Below are positions 50,374 to 59,286 of a stretch of 64,000 nucleotides of DNA, piece by piece. This stretch comes from Enteractinococcus coprophilus (GTDB taxonomy: Bacteria > Actinomycetota > Actinomycetes > Actinomycetales > Micrococcaceae), in NCBI RefSeq assembly GCF_006716305.1, contig NZ_VFOU01000003.1, positions 248,001-312,000 of the forward strand, given 5' to 3'. Each line of letters starts with the position of its first letter. Position 1 is the first letter of the stretch. Below the pieces are notes generated by a model. The model did not search any database. It was not told the DNA's origin and worked only from the letters and a program-made list of their open reading frames with translations. The position numbers and the translations under genes were made by a program.

Positions 50374-51144
50374 ATGACTACACCCGATAAAGATACTGTG
50401 CTGGATCGCGTCTTAAGAATCCTGTCGGCTTTCGATGCCCGCCGCCCACAATTATCTGTGGCCGAATTATCCCGGCTGACTACTATCCCGCTGGCTTCGG
50501 CGTATCGGTTGGTTGGCCAATTGGCGCAAGAAGATATCCTGGCGCGTTATCCAGATGGCAGCATAGGACTAGGAATGCGGCTGTGGGAATTGGCTGCACG
50601 ATCCTCCCCTGCCGTGAGCCTGCGAACTGCGGCTATGCCTTTTCTCGACGACGTCCAATCGATCTTCCGACAACACACCCAGCTATCGGTCCTCGACGAC
50701 CTTGAGGTCCTGGTAGTTGAACGGCTATCGTCCCGCAACTCCGTGGTGAACCAGGCAACCGTGGCCACTCGTATGCCCATTCACACCGTATCGATGGGGC
50801 TGGCACAACTTGCTTTCCAACCAGACCACGTCGTCGAGGAGTACTTCGCTATGTATCCCGCCGCACGAGACATGACCTACTCCACTACCGGTAGTATCAC
50901 CAACACTTTGGCGAAGATCCGACGTGACGGTTTCGTGATGCTTGAGGGCATGCTTGACGACGGCACAACCGGCGCCGCGGTGCCGGTATTCGATAAACCC
51001 TCAGGACGGCATCGCATAGCAATCGCTGCGATTTCCGTGGTGATCCCTAACGAATTTGAGCAGCGCTCCGCAGTCATTCCGGTATTAATGGCAGCCTCAC
51101 GCGGACTGACCCGGGCACTGCAGCCTGTCACCAAAACCGAGTAA
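50374..51144 (+). CDS. IclR-family regulator, likely of pobA/pca genes
   Basis: A 256-residue regulator. The winged helix is at about 8-65 (AELSRLTTIPLASAYRLVGQ) and the C-terminal ligand domain spans about 75-250. The ATG at 50374 is preferred; the open frame extends upstream over sequence with no ribosome site. It sits about 100 bases before pobA in the same direction, which suggests PobR-like control of 4-hydroxybenzoate hydroxylase. It differs clearly from the second IclR gene after pcaJ. Confidence 0.85.
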   Translation: MTTPDKDTVLDRVLRILSAFDARRPQLSVAELSRLTTIPLASAYRLVGQLAQEDILARYPDGSIGLGMRLWELAARSSPAVSLRTAAMPFLDDVQSIFRQHTQLSVLDDLEVLVVERLSSRNSVVNQATVATRMPIHTVSMGLAQLAFQPDHVVEEYFAMYPAARDMTYSTTGSITNTLAKIRRDGFVMLEGMLDDGTTGAAVPVFDKPSGRHRIAIAAISVVIPNEFEQRSAVIPVLMAASRGLTRALQPVTKTE

Positions 51145-51162
51145 TTCTCACCTCGTGAGAAT
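51144..51162. promoter_or_regulatory. Perfect palindrome upstream of pobA
   Basis: ATTCTCAC and GTGAGAAT are perfect eight-base inverted arms around CTC. The box begins at the stop codon of the IclR gene and ends 80 bases before pobA. It could be an operator for pobA or a small terminator; there is no T run. Confidence 0.5.
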
Positions 51163-51242
51163 GCAGTGGCGCGCACCACCTGCGATGTCGGACACTTGGA
51201 TCAATGAGAAAACACCTTGAGGTTGAATCAACAGGAGTTTGA

Positions 51243-52433
51243 ATGACCACACCAAGCGAAACCACACAGGTTGGCATTGTAGGCGGCGGCCCGGCTGGAC
51301 TGATGCTGTCGCACTTGCTGGCCAGAGCTGGTATTGACAACATTGTGCTGGAAACCCGTGACCATGAGACGATCAAAAACACCCACCGCGCCGGGATTTT
51401 AGAAACTGGTGCGGTTGAAATGCTCACCGATTACGGTGTGGACTCCCGCATTAAAGACATCGGCTATGAGCATCACGGTATTGATCTACGGTTTAACGGC
51501 GAATCACACCGTATTGACTTCAAAGCCCTCGTCGATGCTTCCGTGTGGCTGTATCCGCAAAACGAGGTTTTTGTTGACCTAGCCGCAGCTCGTGCTCGAG
51601 ACGGCGGCGACGTGCGCTACGAGCACACTGTGACCGGTATCGAAGACGCCGAAACCGATCAGCCCAAGATTCGTTACACTGACGCTCAAGGAAAAGACGG
51701 CGTTATCCAGGCGCGCATCATCGTCGGTACGGACGGATCGCGGTCGTTTTGTCGCCGTGTCATTCCATCGGACACCCGCCAAGAGCACAAGATCGAGTAC
51801 CCCTTTGCCTGGTTTGGCATCCTCACTGAAGCCCCACCAAGCGCCGAAGAACTCATCTATGCGAACTCCCCTCGGGGCTTCGCCTTGATTTCCCAGCGTA
51901 ACGAAACCGTCCAGCGCCACTACTTCCAGTGTGACCCGGATGAAAACCCCGATGATTGGACCGAAGATCAAATCTGGGAAGAGCTCCAGGCTCGGGTTGA
52001 TGGCCCAGATGGCTTCCAACTCAAGCGCGGGCCGATCTTCGATAAGACTGTTTTAAAATTCCGTTCCTTCGTCGCCGAACCAATGCGCTGGGGTAACCTG
52101 TTCTTAGCTGGCGATGCTGGTCACACCGTCCCGCCCACCGGAGCAAAAGGACTCAACTTGGCGTTTGCTGACGTCAAAGTACTATTCAACGCTTTAGAGG
52201 AATTCTTCAAGTCGGGCGACACCACCGGAATTGATAGCTACTCCGAAACTGCGTTAAAACGTGTTTGGAAAGCCCAGAACTTCTCATACTGGATGACCAG
52301 CATGTTACACACCCGTAACGACGCCACCTCATTTGAAGCCCGTCGCGCCATCGGTGAACTCCAAACCGTGGTCGGTTCCAAATATGGCCGTCAATATCTA
52401 GCCGAATCATACTGCGGCTGGCCCCACGAATAA
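51243..52433 (+). CDS. pobA: 4-hydroxybenzoate 3-monooxygenase
   Basis: A 396-residue FAD enzyme that hydroxylates 4-hydroxybenzoate to protocatechuate with NAD(P)H and oxygen. The FAD-binding motif GIVGGGPAGLMLSHLLARAG starts at about residue 9, the second FAD and pyridine-nucleotide motif GTDGSRSFCRRVIP is at about 160, and FLAGDAGHTVPPTGAKGLN at about 283 completes the class A flavin fold. The ATG has AGGAG five bases upstream. It is followed 26 bases later by pcaH, so product and next enzyme are made together. Confidence 0.96.
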   Translation: MTTPSETTQVGIVGGGPAGLMLSHLLARAGIDNIVLETRDHETIKNTHRAGILETGAVEMLTDYGVDSRIKDIGYEHHGIDLRFNGESHRIDFKALVDASVWLYPQNEVFVDLAAARARDGGDVRYEHTVTGIEDAETDQPKIRYTDAQGKDGVIQARIIVGTDGSRSFCRRVIPSDTRQEHKIEYPFAWFGILTEAPPSAEELIYANSPRGFALISQRNETVQRHYFQCDPDENPDDWTEDQIWEELQARVDGPDGFQLKRGPIFDKTVLKFRSFVAEPMRWGNLFLAGDAGHTVPPTGAKGLNLAFADVKVLFNALEEFFKSGDTTGIDSYSETALKRVWKAQNFSYWMTSMLHTRNDATSFEARRAIGELQTVVGSKYGRQYLAESYCGWPHE

Positions 52434-52459
52434 CCCACCGATACGAAAGGATGTGCAAA

Positions 52460-53272
52460 GTGCCTGAACAAAATACGGCCCGCCTTGATCCGCAGGCTAC
52501 AACAGACCCCCAAGAAACCATCGACGCCGAAATTGCCCAGATCCAAACGGACTACCGCGCAAGTGTCGAAGCTGATGCTTCCAAGGAGGAGACTCAGCCG
52601 CGCCTGAACTACCCACCGTACCGGTCCTCATTGCTGCGTCACCCAACCAAAGATTTACACCACACTGACCCGGAGACCATTGAGCTGCACTCCCCAGCTT
52701 TTGGTCACCGCGACGTACACATTTTGGAATCGGATCTGACCATCCAGCATAACGGCGAACCCATTGGTGAACGCATCAAAGTCCGTGGCAAGGTCATCGA
52801 TGGCAATGGCCGTCCAGTCCGGAATCAGCTCATCGAAATCTGGCAGGCCAATGCTGCCGGTCGCTACATTCACAAACGCGATCAGCACCCGGCACCAATC
52901 GATCCGAACTTCTCCGGTGTCGGCCGTGCGATCACCGGTGAGGATGGCTCCTATGAATTCACCACGATCAAACCAGCCCCGTACCCGTGGAAGAACCACC
53001 ATAACGCCTGGCGTCCTGCGCACATTCACTTCTCGTTATTCGGCACCGATTTCACCCAGCGGATGATCACACAAATGTATTTCCCGGGCGATCCATTGTT
53101 CTCGCTGGACCCGATCTACCAGGGCATCACCGATCAGAAAGCTCGTGATCGCCTGGTGGCAACCTATGACCACTCGGTTACCAGCCACGAATGGAACACC
53201 GGCTACACCTTTGACATCGTTTTGACCGGTTCGCAGCGTACCTGGATGGAGGACGAAGACCATGACCACTAA
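52460..53272 (+). CDS. pcaH: Protocatechuate 3,4-dioxygenase beta subunit
   Basis: A 270-residue non-haem iron(III) subunit that splits the protocatechuate ring between its hydroxyl groups to give 3-carboxy-cis,cis-muconate. Iron-ligand regions are visible: ANAAGRYIHKRDQ (first Tyr) and PYPWKNHHNAWRPAHIHFS (second Tyr and both His). The first 40 residues are an acidic tail. A GTG at 52460 with AAAGG upstream is preferred to the ATG nine bases earlier. Its end overlaps pcaG by 11 bases. Confidence 0.95.
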   Translation: MPEQNTARLDPQATTDPQETIDAEIAQIQTDYRASVEADASKEETQPRLNYPPYRSSLLRHPTKDLHHTDPETIELHSPAFGHRDVHILESDLTIQHNGEPIGERIKVRGKVIDGNGRPVRNQLIEIWQANAAGRYIHKRDQHPAPIDPNFSGVGRAITGEDGSYEFTTIKPAPYPWKNHHNAWRPAHIHFSLFGTDFTQRMITQMYFPGDPLFSLDPIYQGITDQKARDRLVATYDHSVTSHEWNTGYTFDIVLTGSQRTWMEDEDHDH

Positions 53273-53855
53273 TGACCTGACCCCAACCCCCGGCCAAACC
53301 ATTGGCCCATTCTTTGGGTACTTCAACGCCGCCGAGAATGTCCACCTCCCGTTCGAAAACGGCCAGCACCTCGTACCTGCCAGCGATGAGCGAGCAATCC
53401 AACTGACCGGCACCGTTTACGACGGCGCAGGCGATCCCATCCCAGATGCGATGCTAGAAATCTGGCAAGCCGATGAAAACGGCAACATCCCCACCCAGGA
53501 CGGTTCGCTGATCCGCGATCCCTTCGTGTTCACCGGCTGGGGCCGCGCCACGACCGACAACGTCGGCACGTACCGTTTCACCACCGTAGAGCCCGGTCCA
53601 ACGGAGGACGGCAAAGCGCCGTTTATTCACGTTGTCGTCTTCGCCCGCGGGCTGCTGAATAAGCTGCACACCCGCGCCTATATTCCAGACACCGAGGGCT
53701 TAGAAAACGATCCAACGATTGCAGCTCTGGGGGACCGTGCAGAAACCGTGATCGCCAAGCGCGACGGCAAACGCCTGATCCTGGACATTCACATTCAGGG
53801 TGACAACGAAACCGTGTTCTTCCAGTTCCCTGGGATGACCTATCCGAAACCCTAG
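53262..53855 (+). CDS. pcaG: Protocatechuate 3,4-dioxygenase alpha subunit
   Basis: A 197-residue partner of PcaH that shapes the active site but does not bind iron. Family segments are TPGQTIGPFFGYF near the start, DAMLEIWQADENG, GWGRATTDNVGTYRFTT and a C-terminal IHVVVFARGLLNKLHTRAY. The ATG has GGAGGA upstream inside pcaH, an arrangement that gives equal subunit amounts. A terminator-like hairpin follows. Confidence 0.95.
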   Translation: MTTNDLTPTPGQTIGPFFGYFNAAENVHLPFENGQHLVPASDERAIQLTGTVYDGAGDPIPDAMLEIWQADENGNIPTQDGSLIRDPFVFTGWGRATTDNVGTYRFTTVEPGPTEDGKAPFIHVVVFARGLLNKLHTRAYIPDTEGLENDPTIAALGDRAETVIAKRDGKRLILDIHIQGDNETVFFQFPGMTYPKP

Positions 53856-53868
53856 GTTTCACTGACTT

Positions 53869-53898
53869 GATACCCGCCCGTTCTACTGGGCGGGTATC
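53869..53898 (+). terminator. Hairpin between pcaG and pcaB
   Basis: GATACCCGCCC pairs with GGGCGGGTATC around an eight-base loop, 13 bases after pcaG. A T-poor tail follows, so it may be an mRNA-stability or partial terminator element inside the operon. Confidence 0.65.
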
Positions 53899-53936
53899 GT
53901 TGTGTCCAGACCATTGTAAGAAAGGGATGCACCCAC

Positions 53937-55343
53937 GTGTACGATTTCGGTTTGCTCAACCCAGTCTGGGCGGGCACCCGCGCGGCAGAACTTACCTCAG
54001 ATACCGCTTTTGCCCAGGCGATGCTCGATGTCGAAGTGGGTTGGTGTGCAGCACAAGTAGAATTTGGTACGGCTCCTGAGTCCATCACCGGTGCGGTTGC
54101 GGCAGCAGCGGATATCGACGACTACGACCTGGTGGCCATTGCCAATGCCACCCCGGACGGCGCCAACGCCCTGATCCCCTTGTTATCTGCCATGCGGGAC
54201 AAGGTCGCCGAAGCCGATCCGGATGCGGCCGTCTATGTCCATCGGGGCGCCACCTCCCAGGACATTATCGATACCGCGTTGATGCTGCTGGCAGCCCGAG
54301 TGGGGAATCATGCGCTGCAGCAACTGAAAACCTCTGTGCACCAGCTCATAAACCTTGCCGAACAGCATGCGACAACGGTGATGATCGGACGGTCGTTGGA
54401 TCAGCACGCTCAGCCGATTAGTTTTGGCTACCGGGTCTCCCAGTGGGTTGAAGCATTGGGCAGCGCCGGCCAGCACTTGGAGACCGTATTGAACAACCTG
54501 CCCTTGCAGTGGGGCGGTGCTGTGGGAACTTCGACCTGGTGGGTGGATTATTTTCGTGCAGAACAACCCGAAACCGATCCGATGGCACTGGTGAACCACC
54601 AGCGCGACCTGTTGGCCGAGCAACTTGGCCTGGTCGCAGCCTCGGTGTGGCATGCCAACCGCATTCCAGTCACCACCGTTGCCCAATCGGCATTCCAGGT
54701 GGTTGCTGCGGCAGCCAAGTTGGCCAACGATGTCCTCACGGCAGTACAAGCGGAGCAGGCCGAACTGGCTGAACCCACCGCACCGGGCCGGGGTGGTTCG
54801 TCGGCGATGCCGCACAAAAACAACCCGGTGCTGTCCATCCGGCTGAAAACCGCAGCCCAGGTCGCAGCCGGGGATCTCAACACGCTCCACACCGGCATCA
54901 TCGCCAATACCGCCGAGCGTGCCGACGGTGGCTGGCACACCGAGTGGGCTGCGTTTCGCGACCTGCTGCGCACCACCGGCGCCGTCACCGAGATTCTTGC
55001 CGAGCTGACCGCCGGGCTGGAAGTGTTCCCGGACGCCATGCGCGGGAACCTGGAGATTCACGGTAACTATCTGATGCTAGGACGAATCACCCAGTGGCTG
55101 GGTCCCGTGGTGGAGGCCCACGAGGATATCCCGCAGGGCACCGGCAAGCAACTCGTCCAAGAAACCTGCCAGCAGGCCATTGCCAATGGCGATGATTTGG
55201 CCGAAACGCTTGCGGCCAAGCTGCCCGAGGGTGTCGTCAGTGTCAGCGCCGTCAACAAAGTATTAGATCCTTCCGGATATATGGGAGGAGCCGCGTCCAT
55301 CGTGGCAGAAGTCAATTCGCGTTATAGAAAGTGGAGTACATGA
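53937..55343 (+). CDS. pcaB: 3-carboxy-cis,cis-muconate cycloisomerase
   Basis: A 468-residue enzyme of the fumarase/aspartase fold that lactonises carboxymuconate to gamma-carboxymuconolactone. The superfamily signature GGSSAMPHKNNPVLSIRL is at about residue 283, with HRGATSQDIIDTALM and GRSLDQHAQPISFG as earlier motifs. The GTG at 53937 (reading MYDFGLLNPVW) follows AAAGGGA. The stop codon overlaps the pcaL start by four bases. Confidence 0.95.
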   Translation: MYDFGLLNPVWAGTRAAELTSDTAFAQAMLDVEVGWCAAQVEFGTAPESITGAVAAAADIDDYDLVAIANATPDGANALIPLLSAMRDKVAEADPDAAVYVHRGATSQDIIDTALMLLAARVGNHALQQLKTSVHQLINLAEQHATTVMIGRSLDQHAQPISFGYRVSQWVEALGSAGQHLETVLNNLPLQWGGAVGTSTWWVDYFRAEQPETDPMALVNHQRDLLAEQLGLVAASVWHANRIPVTTVAQSAFQVVAAAAKLANDVLTAVQAEQAELAEPTAPGRGGSSAMPHKNNPVLSIRLKTAAQVAAGDLNTLHTGIIANTAERADGGWHTEWAAFRDLLRTTGAVTEILAELTAGLEVFPDAMRGNLEIHGNYLMLGRITQWLGPVVEAHEDIPQGTGKQLVQETCQQAIANGDDLAETLAAKLPEGVVSVSAVNKVLDPSGYMGGAASIVAEVNSRYRKWST

Positions 55344-56539
55344 GTCAACCTACGATCTCCGGTATTCAGTTCACCGCACCAGATCCGGCCAAACCCCTGT
55401 TAGTCCTGGGTCCTGGCCTGGGCACTGCGGTCGAACCGCTATGGGGTAAGACCGCCCAGCTGCTCGCCGAGTATTACGAAATTGTGGGCTATGATCTGCC
55501 CGGTCACGGACGTTCCGAACCTTCGACCGAACAGTGGACACTGGATGGTCTGGCAGACGCCGTCGCCGAACTCGCCACAGAAGCACGTGGTGAAACCGAC
55601 CGCCAGGTTTTCTTTGCGGGGGTATCACTGGGTGGCGCCGTTGCCCAACGCCTGGCACTGCGCCACGGTGACATCTTTGACCGTATCGCCATGGTTTGCT
55701 CCTCACCGAAATTCGGCACTGCGGATGCTTGGCTGGAGCGCGCTGAGTTCGTGGCCAAGGCCGGCACTCCCGCCATGGTGGAACGCTCCGCCAAAACCTG
55801 GTTTGCTGATGGGTTCATCGAACAAAACCCGACCGATTCAACGGCACTGCTGCACTCGCTGCAAAACGCCGACCGATTCTCTTATGCTCACGCCTCGGTC
55901 GCACTGTCAGAATTCGATATGTCCGAGGAGCTGGCCCAAGTGACCACTCCCCTGCTCGCGCTGGCCGGAGACCAAGATACCGTCTCCCCACCCGAGCATG
56001 CCCGCGCGGTGGCTTCGGCTGTGCAAAACGGTCAGGCAGCCGTCTTAGAAAACGTTGGCCACCAGGGCCCAACCGAAGACCCCCAGGCCACCGCAAGCAT
56101 TTTGCACGCCTTCTTCTCGGGTCAGAATGTCGAGCAGACTCATCAGGACCAGACCATCGGGGAAATTTATGACGCCGGCATGGTCGTGCGTCGTGAAGTC
56201 CTCTCCGATGCACATGTGGATCGTGCCACCGCTACCGCCGATGAGTTCACTTCCGACTTCCAGGAAATGATCACCCGCTACGCGTGGGGCACCATCTGGA
56301 CCCGCCCAGGCCTGGATCGTCGGATGCGCTCGGCGGTCACCATCACCGCGATGGTTGCTGGCAAGTACTGGGACGAACTGGCCATGCACGTCAAAGCAGC
56401 CCGCCGCAACGGCCTGACGGTTGATGAGATCAAAGAGATCCTGTTACAGACCGCGATCTATTGTTCGGTTCCGGCCGCAAATGTCGCTTTCTCTGTGGCT
56501 AAAGAAGCCCTCGCCGAATACGACGAACACGAAGGCTAA
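55340..56539 (+). CDS. pcaL: Fused 3-oxoadipate enol-lactonase / 4-carboxymuconolactone decarboxylase
   Basis: A 399-residue two-domain enzyme that does two pathway steps. Residues about 1-255 are an alpha/beta hydrolase (PcaD) with GPGLGTAVEP, nucleophile Ser96 in GVSLGG, the Asp in LALAGDQDTVSP and the His in NVGHQGPTED; about 270-395 are the decarboxylase (PcaC) with ITRYAWGTIWTRPGLDRR and TAIYCSVPAANVAFSV. Such PcaL fusions are a hallmark of actinobacteria. The ATG at 55340 overlaps the pcaB stop. A strong terminator follows and closes this transcript. Confidence 0.95.
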   Translation: MSQPTISGIQFTAPDPAKPLLVLGPGLGTAVEPLWGKTAQLLAEYYEIVGYDLPGHGRSEPSTEQWTLDGLADAVAELATEARGETDRQVFFAGVSLGGAVAQRLALRHGDIFDRIAMVCSSPKFGTADAWLERAEFVAKAGTPAMVERSAKTWFADGFIEQNPTDSTALLHSLQNADRFSYAHASVALSEFDMSEELAQVTTPLLALAGDQDTVSPPEHARAVASAVQNGQAAVLENVGHQGPTEDPQATASILHAFFSGQNVEQTHQDQTIGEIYDAGMVVRREVLSDAHVDRATATADEFTSDFQEMITRYAWGTIWTRPGLDRRMRSAVTITAMVAGKYWDELAMHVKAARRNGLTVDEIKEILLQTAIYCSVPAANVAFSVAKEALAEYDEHEG

Positions 56540-56554
56540 CCAGCTGTTGTGAGC

Positions 56555-56583
56555 AAGCCCGGTCCAGGAATTGGACCGGGCTT
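56555..56583 (+). terminator. Intrinsic terminator after pcaL
   Basis: AAGCCCGGTCCA pairs with TGGACCGGGCTT around a five-base loop, followed by TTGTCG. It separates the pobA-pcaHGBL unit from the pcaFIJR unit. Confidence 0.88.
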
Positions 56584-56618
56584 TGTCGTTCGCGGGGTGA
56601 CTAATTTCGCACCAGAAC

Positions 56619-56647
56619 TTTCAATGTGTGATATCCACCGCTAGACT
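56619..56647 (+). promoter_or_regulatory. Promoter of the pcaFIJR unit
   Basis: TTTCAA (56619-56624) and TAGACT (56642-56647) are spaced 17 bases and would start transcription about 70 bases before pcaF, just upstream of a palindromic operator. Confidence 0.6.
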
Positions 56648-56662
56648 GGAAAAGTCACAGAA

Positions 56663-56686
56663 CGAACTCATGTTCGCACAGCGAAC
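56663..56686. promoter_or_regulatory. Likely PcaR operator with three half-sites
   Basis: CGAAC (56663-56667), GTTCG (56672-56676) and CGAAC (56682-56686) form two overlapping palindromes. The right-hand one, GTTCG-five bases-CGAAC, resembles GTTCG-type sites described for PcaR/PcaU-family regulators. It lies just after the -10 box and 34 bases before pcaF. The pattern is seen; binding by the pcaR product is inferred. Confidence 0.65.
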
Positions 56687-56720
56687 GTGATGAACCTTTG
56701 CTTCAGGCTCGGAAGGAATC

Positions 56721-57914
56721 ATGCAGCAGGTATATGTTTACGACGCAGTGCGCACGCCATTTGCAAAAATGGGCGGAGGCCTCGCCAAGGTCCGCCCAGA
56801 CGATCTGGCCGCGACCGTCATCACCAAACTTTTAGAACGCTACCCAAATCTTGATCAGACCAAGATCGACGACGTCGTGTTTGGCAACGCTAACGGTGCC
56901 GGTGAAGAAAACCGCAACGTCGCTCGCATGGCCACCTTGCTTGCTGGGCTACCCGCCTCGATTCCGGGGGTCACCGTCAACCGACTGTGCGGCTCCTCAC
57001 TGGACGCCGCATTCCACGCCAGCTACTCGATTGGTGCCGGCGACAATAACCTGGTGATCACCGGTGGCACCGAATCCATGTCACGCGCCCCGTACGTCGT
57101 GCCAAAACCTGAACGCGCCTACCCGGCCGGCAATAGCCAGATGGTCTCGACCACCCTGGGCTGGCGCCTGGTCAACCCGAAGATGCCAGCTGAATACACG
57201 GTTTCCCTGGGCGAGGCCACTGAACAGCTCGTGGACAAATACGATGTCTCCCGCGAACGCATGGACGAGTTCGCAGCGCTGTCGCACCAGCGTGCACATG
57301 CCGCTTGGGAAGCCGGCCACTATGACAACCTGGTGGTAGCAGTCGACGACGTCGCCCGCGATGAAACCATCCGTCCCGACAGCACCCCGGAAACCCTGTC
57401 AGGTTTGCGCACCGTCTTCCGGAAAGAAGACGGCACCGTGACCGCAGGCAACGCCTCACCGATGAATGATGGTGCCGGCGTCGTACTGATGGGTTCCGAA
57501 GCCGCCGCCGACACCCTGGGTGCTGATCCGCTGGTGCGCGTTGTCTCTCGTGGTGCAGCAGCCAATGAGCCACAGTACTTCGGTGAAGCCCCCGTGCCAG
57601 CCGCCAACCTCGCACTAGAACGGGCCGGTATTACCTGGGACCAGGTCGGGGCAATCGAACTCAACGAGGCCTTCGCGGCCCAAGTGCTTGTGAACCTCGA
57701 TTCGTGGGGCATTGCCTTAGACGACGAGCGCGTCAACGCCTGGGGCGGCGCGATTGCTCTGGGCCACCCGCTGGGTGCTTCCGGTTCGCGTGTGTTGGGA
57801 ACCCTGGCACGCCGTCTGAAAGCCGAAAACCGCCGTTGGGGTGTCGCCGCACTGTGTGTCGGTGTCGGCCAGGGAGTTGCCATGGTCGTTGAAAACGAAG
57901 ACGCCACTGAGTAA
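56721..57914 (+). CDS. pcaF: 3-oxoadipyl-CoA thiolase
   Basis: A 397-residue thiolase that splits beta-ketoadipyl-CoA into succinyl-CoA and acetyl-CoA. The acyl-enzyme Cys is in VNRLCGSSLDA at about residue 93, GGTESMSRAPYV follows, and the catalytic His and second Cys are in GHPLGASGSR and AALCVGVGQG. The ATG has GGAAGGA upstream. It leads the pcaF-pcaI-pcaJ-pcaR unit, with pcaI nine bases after. Confidence 0.93.
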   Translation: MQQVYVYDAVRTPFAKMGGGLAKVRPDDLAATVITKLLERYPNLDQTKIDDVVFGNANGAGEENRNVARMATLLAGLPASIPGVTVNRLCGSSLDAAFHASYSIGAGDNNLVITGGTESMSRAPYVVPKPERAYPAGNSQMVSTTLGWRLVNPKMPAEYTVSLGEATEQLVDKYDVSRERMDEFAALSHQRAHAAWEAGHYDNLVVAVDDVARDETIRPDSTPETLSGLRTVFRKEDGTVTAGNASPMNDGAGVVLMGSEAAADTLGADPLVRVVSRGAAANEPQYFGEAPVPAANLALERAGITWDQVGAIELNEAFAAQVLVNLDSWGIALDDERVNAWGGAIALGHPLGASGSRVLGTLARRLKAENRRWGVAALCVGVGQGVAMVVENEDATE

Positions 57915-57923
57915 AGGAACAAT

Positions 57924-58628
57924 ATGACCAAGATTGTAGAATCCGCTGCCGAAGCCGTTGCCAATATCGACGACGGTTCCACCATTTTGATCGGTGGTTT
58001 TGGGAACGCCGGTCAGCCAATGGAACTGATCGGCGCGCTGCTCGAGGGCGGCGCCAAGAACCTGACCATCGTCAATAATAACGCCGGTCAGGCCGATGAG
58101 GGGCTCGCGCTGCTCATCAAAGAACGCCGCGTAGATAAGATCATCTGTTCATTCCCCCGACAGTCCGACTCCTGGCATTTTGATGAGGCCTATCGGGCCG
58201 GGGAAATCGAGCTTGAGCTGGTACCACAGGGCAACCTCGCCGAGCGCCTGCGTGCTGCCGGTGCCGGAATTGGAGCGTTCTTCACCCCAACCGGTTATGG
58301 CACCATGCTGGCCGAGGGCAAAGAAACCCGGGAAATCAACGGCCGCAACTACGTGCTGGAATACCCGATTCACGGTGACGTCGCACTGATCAAGGCGTTC
58401 AAAGCCGACGAGAAGGGCAACCTGATCTACCGCAAGACTGCGCGAAACTTCGGTCCGATGATGGCTACCGCCGCCAAACAGACCATCGTGCAAGTCGAAG
58501 AGATCCTGCCGACCGGTTCCCTAGATCCCGAAAACATTGTGACCCCGTCGATCTACACCGACGTCATGGTGGCCATCGAAACCGAATCCACCGCCCTGGC
58601 CGCACGTGAACAAGGAGCGAAAAACTAA
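57924..58628 (+). CDS. pcaI: 3-oxoadipate CoA-transferase subunit A
   Basis: A 234-residue subunit that, with PcaJ, moves CoA from succinyl-CoA to beta-ketoadipate. The glycine-rich GGFGNAGQPMELIGAL near residue 25 is the family A-subunit mark, and FFTPTGYGTMLAEGKETR at about 113-130 follows. The ATG has AAAGGA upstream. Confidence 0.93.
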   Translation: MTKIVESAAEAVANIDDGSTILIGGFGNAGQPMELIGALLEGGAKNLTIVNNNAGQADEGLALLIKERRVDKIICSFPRQSDSWHFDEAYRAGEIELELVPQGNLAERLRAAGAGIGAFFTPTGYGTMLAEGKETREINGRNYVLEYPIHGDVALIKAFKADEKGNLIYRKTARNFGPMMATAAKQTIVQVEEILPTGSLDPENIVTPSIYTDVMVAIETESTALAAREQGAKN

Positions 58629-58629
58629 C

Positions 58630-59286
58630 ATGCTACGTGATGAACGCGTTGACCGTAATACCCTGGCCGAACTTGTTGCCAACGACATCGAATCCGGTTC
58701 GTTCGTCAACCTGGGCATCGGCCAACCGACCCTGGTATCGAACTATCTGACGGCAGAACACGACGTCACCCTGCACACCGAAAACGGAATGCTGGGCATG
58801 GGTCGTGCCGCCGAAGACGATGAGATCGACGGTGATCTGATCAACGCCGGCAAAATCCCGGTCACCGAAACCCCCGGCGCAGCCTTCTTCCACCAGGCTG
58901 ACTCGTTTGCGATTATGCGCGGCGGTCACCTGGATGTCTGTGTGTTGGGTGCTATGCAGGTCTCTGCGAGCGGCGATCTAGCCAACTGGCACACCGGTGC
59001 ACCAGATGCGATTCCAGCCGTTGGCGGCGCCATGGACCTAGCCATTGGCGCCAAGCAGGTTTATGTCATGATGAACCTGTTTACCCGTGAAGGCGAGATC
59101 AAGTTGCTGCCGAAGGCCACCTACCCGTTGACCGGCGTGGGCTGTGTGTCGCGGGTATATACCGATCACGGGATCTTTGAACTCTCAGAGTCCGGGACCG
59201 TTACCGTCAAAGCTCTCTTCGGGCTGACCTTTGAGGAACTGACCTCCAAATCCGACATCGAATTCGTTGATGCAACCGGCAACTAA
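58630..59286 (+). CDS. pcaJ: 3-oxoadipate CoA-transferase subunit B
   Basis: A 218-residue partner of PcaI carrying the catalytic Glu in LHTENGMLGMG at about residue 52. SFVNLGIGQPTLV and GGHLDVCVLGAMQVSASGD are also typical. The ATG at 58630 has AAGGAG upstream, one base after the pcaI stop; an in-frame ATG at 58606 lies inside pcaI without a ribosome site. Its end overlaps the pcaR start. Confidence 0.93.
   Translation: MLRDERVDRNTLAELVANDIESGSFVNLGIGQPTLVSNYLTAEHDVTLHTENGMLGMGRAAEDDEIDGDLINAGKIPVTETPGAAFFHQADSFAIMRGGHLDVCVLGAMQVSASGDLANWHTGAPDAIPAVGGAMDLAIGAKQVYVMMNLFTREGEIKLLPKATYPLTGVGCVSRVYTDHGIFELSESGTVTVKALFGLTFEELTSKSDIEFVDATGN

Noticed and set aside
54183-55061. 292-codon open frame opposite pcaB
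   Set aside because: Shadow caused by codon bias of pcaB.
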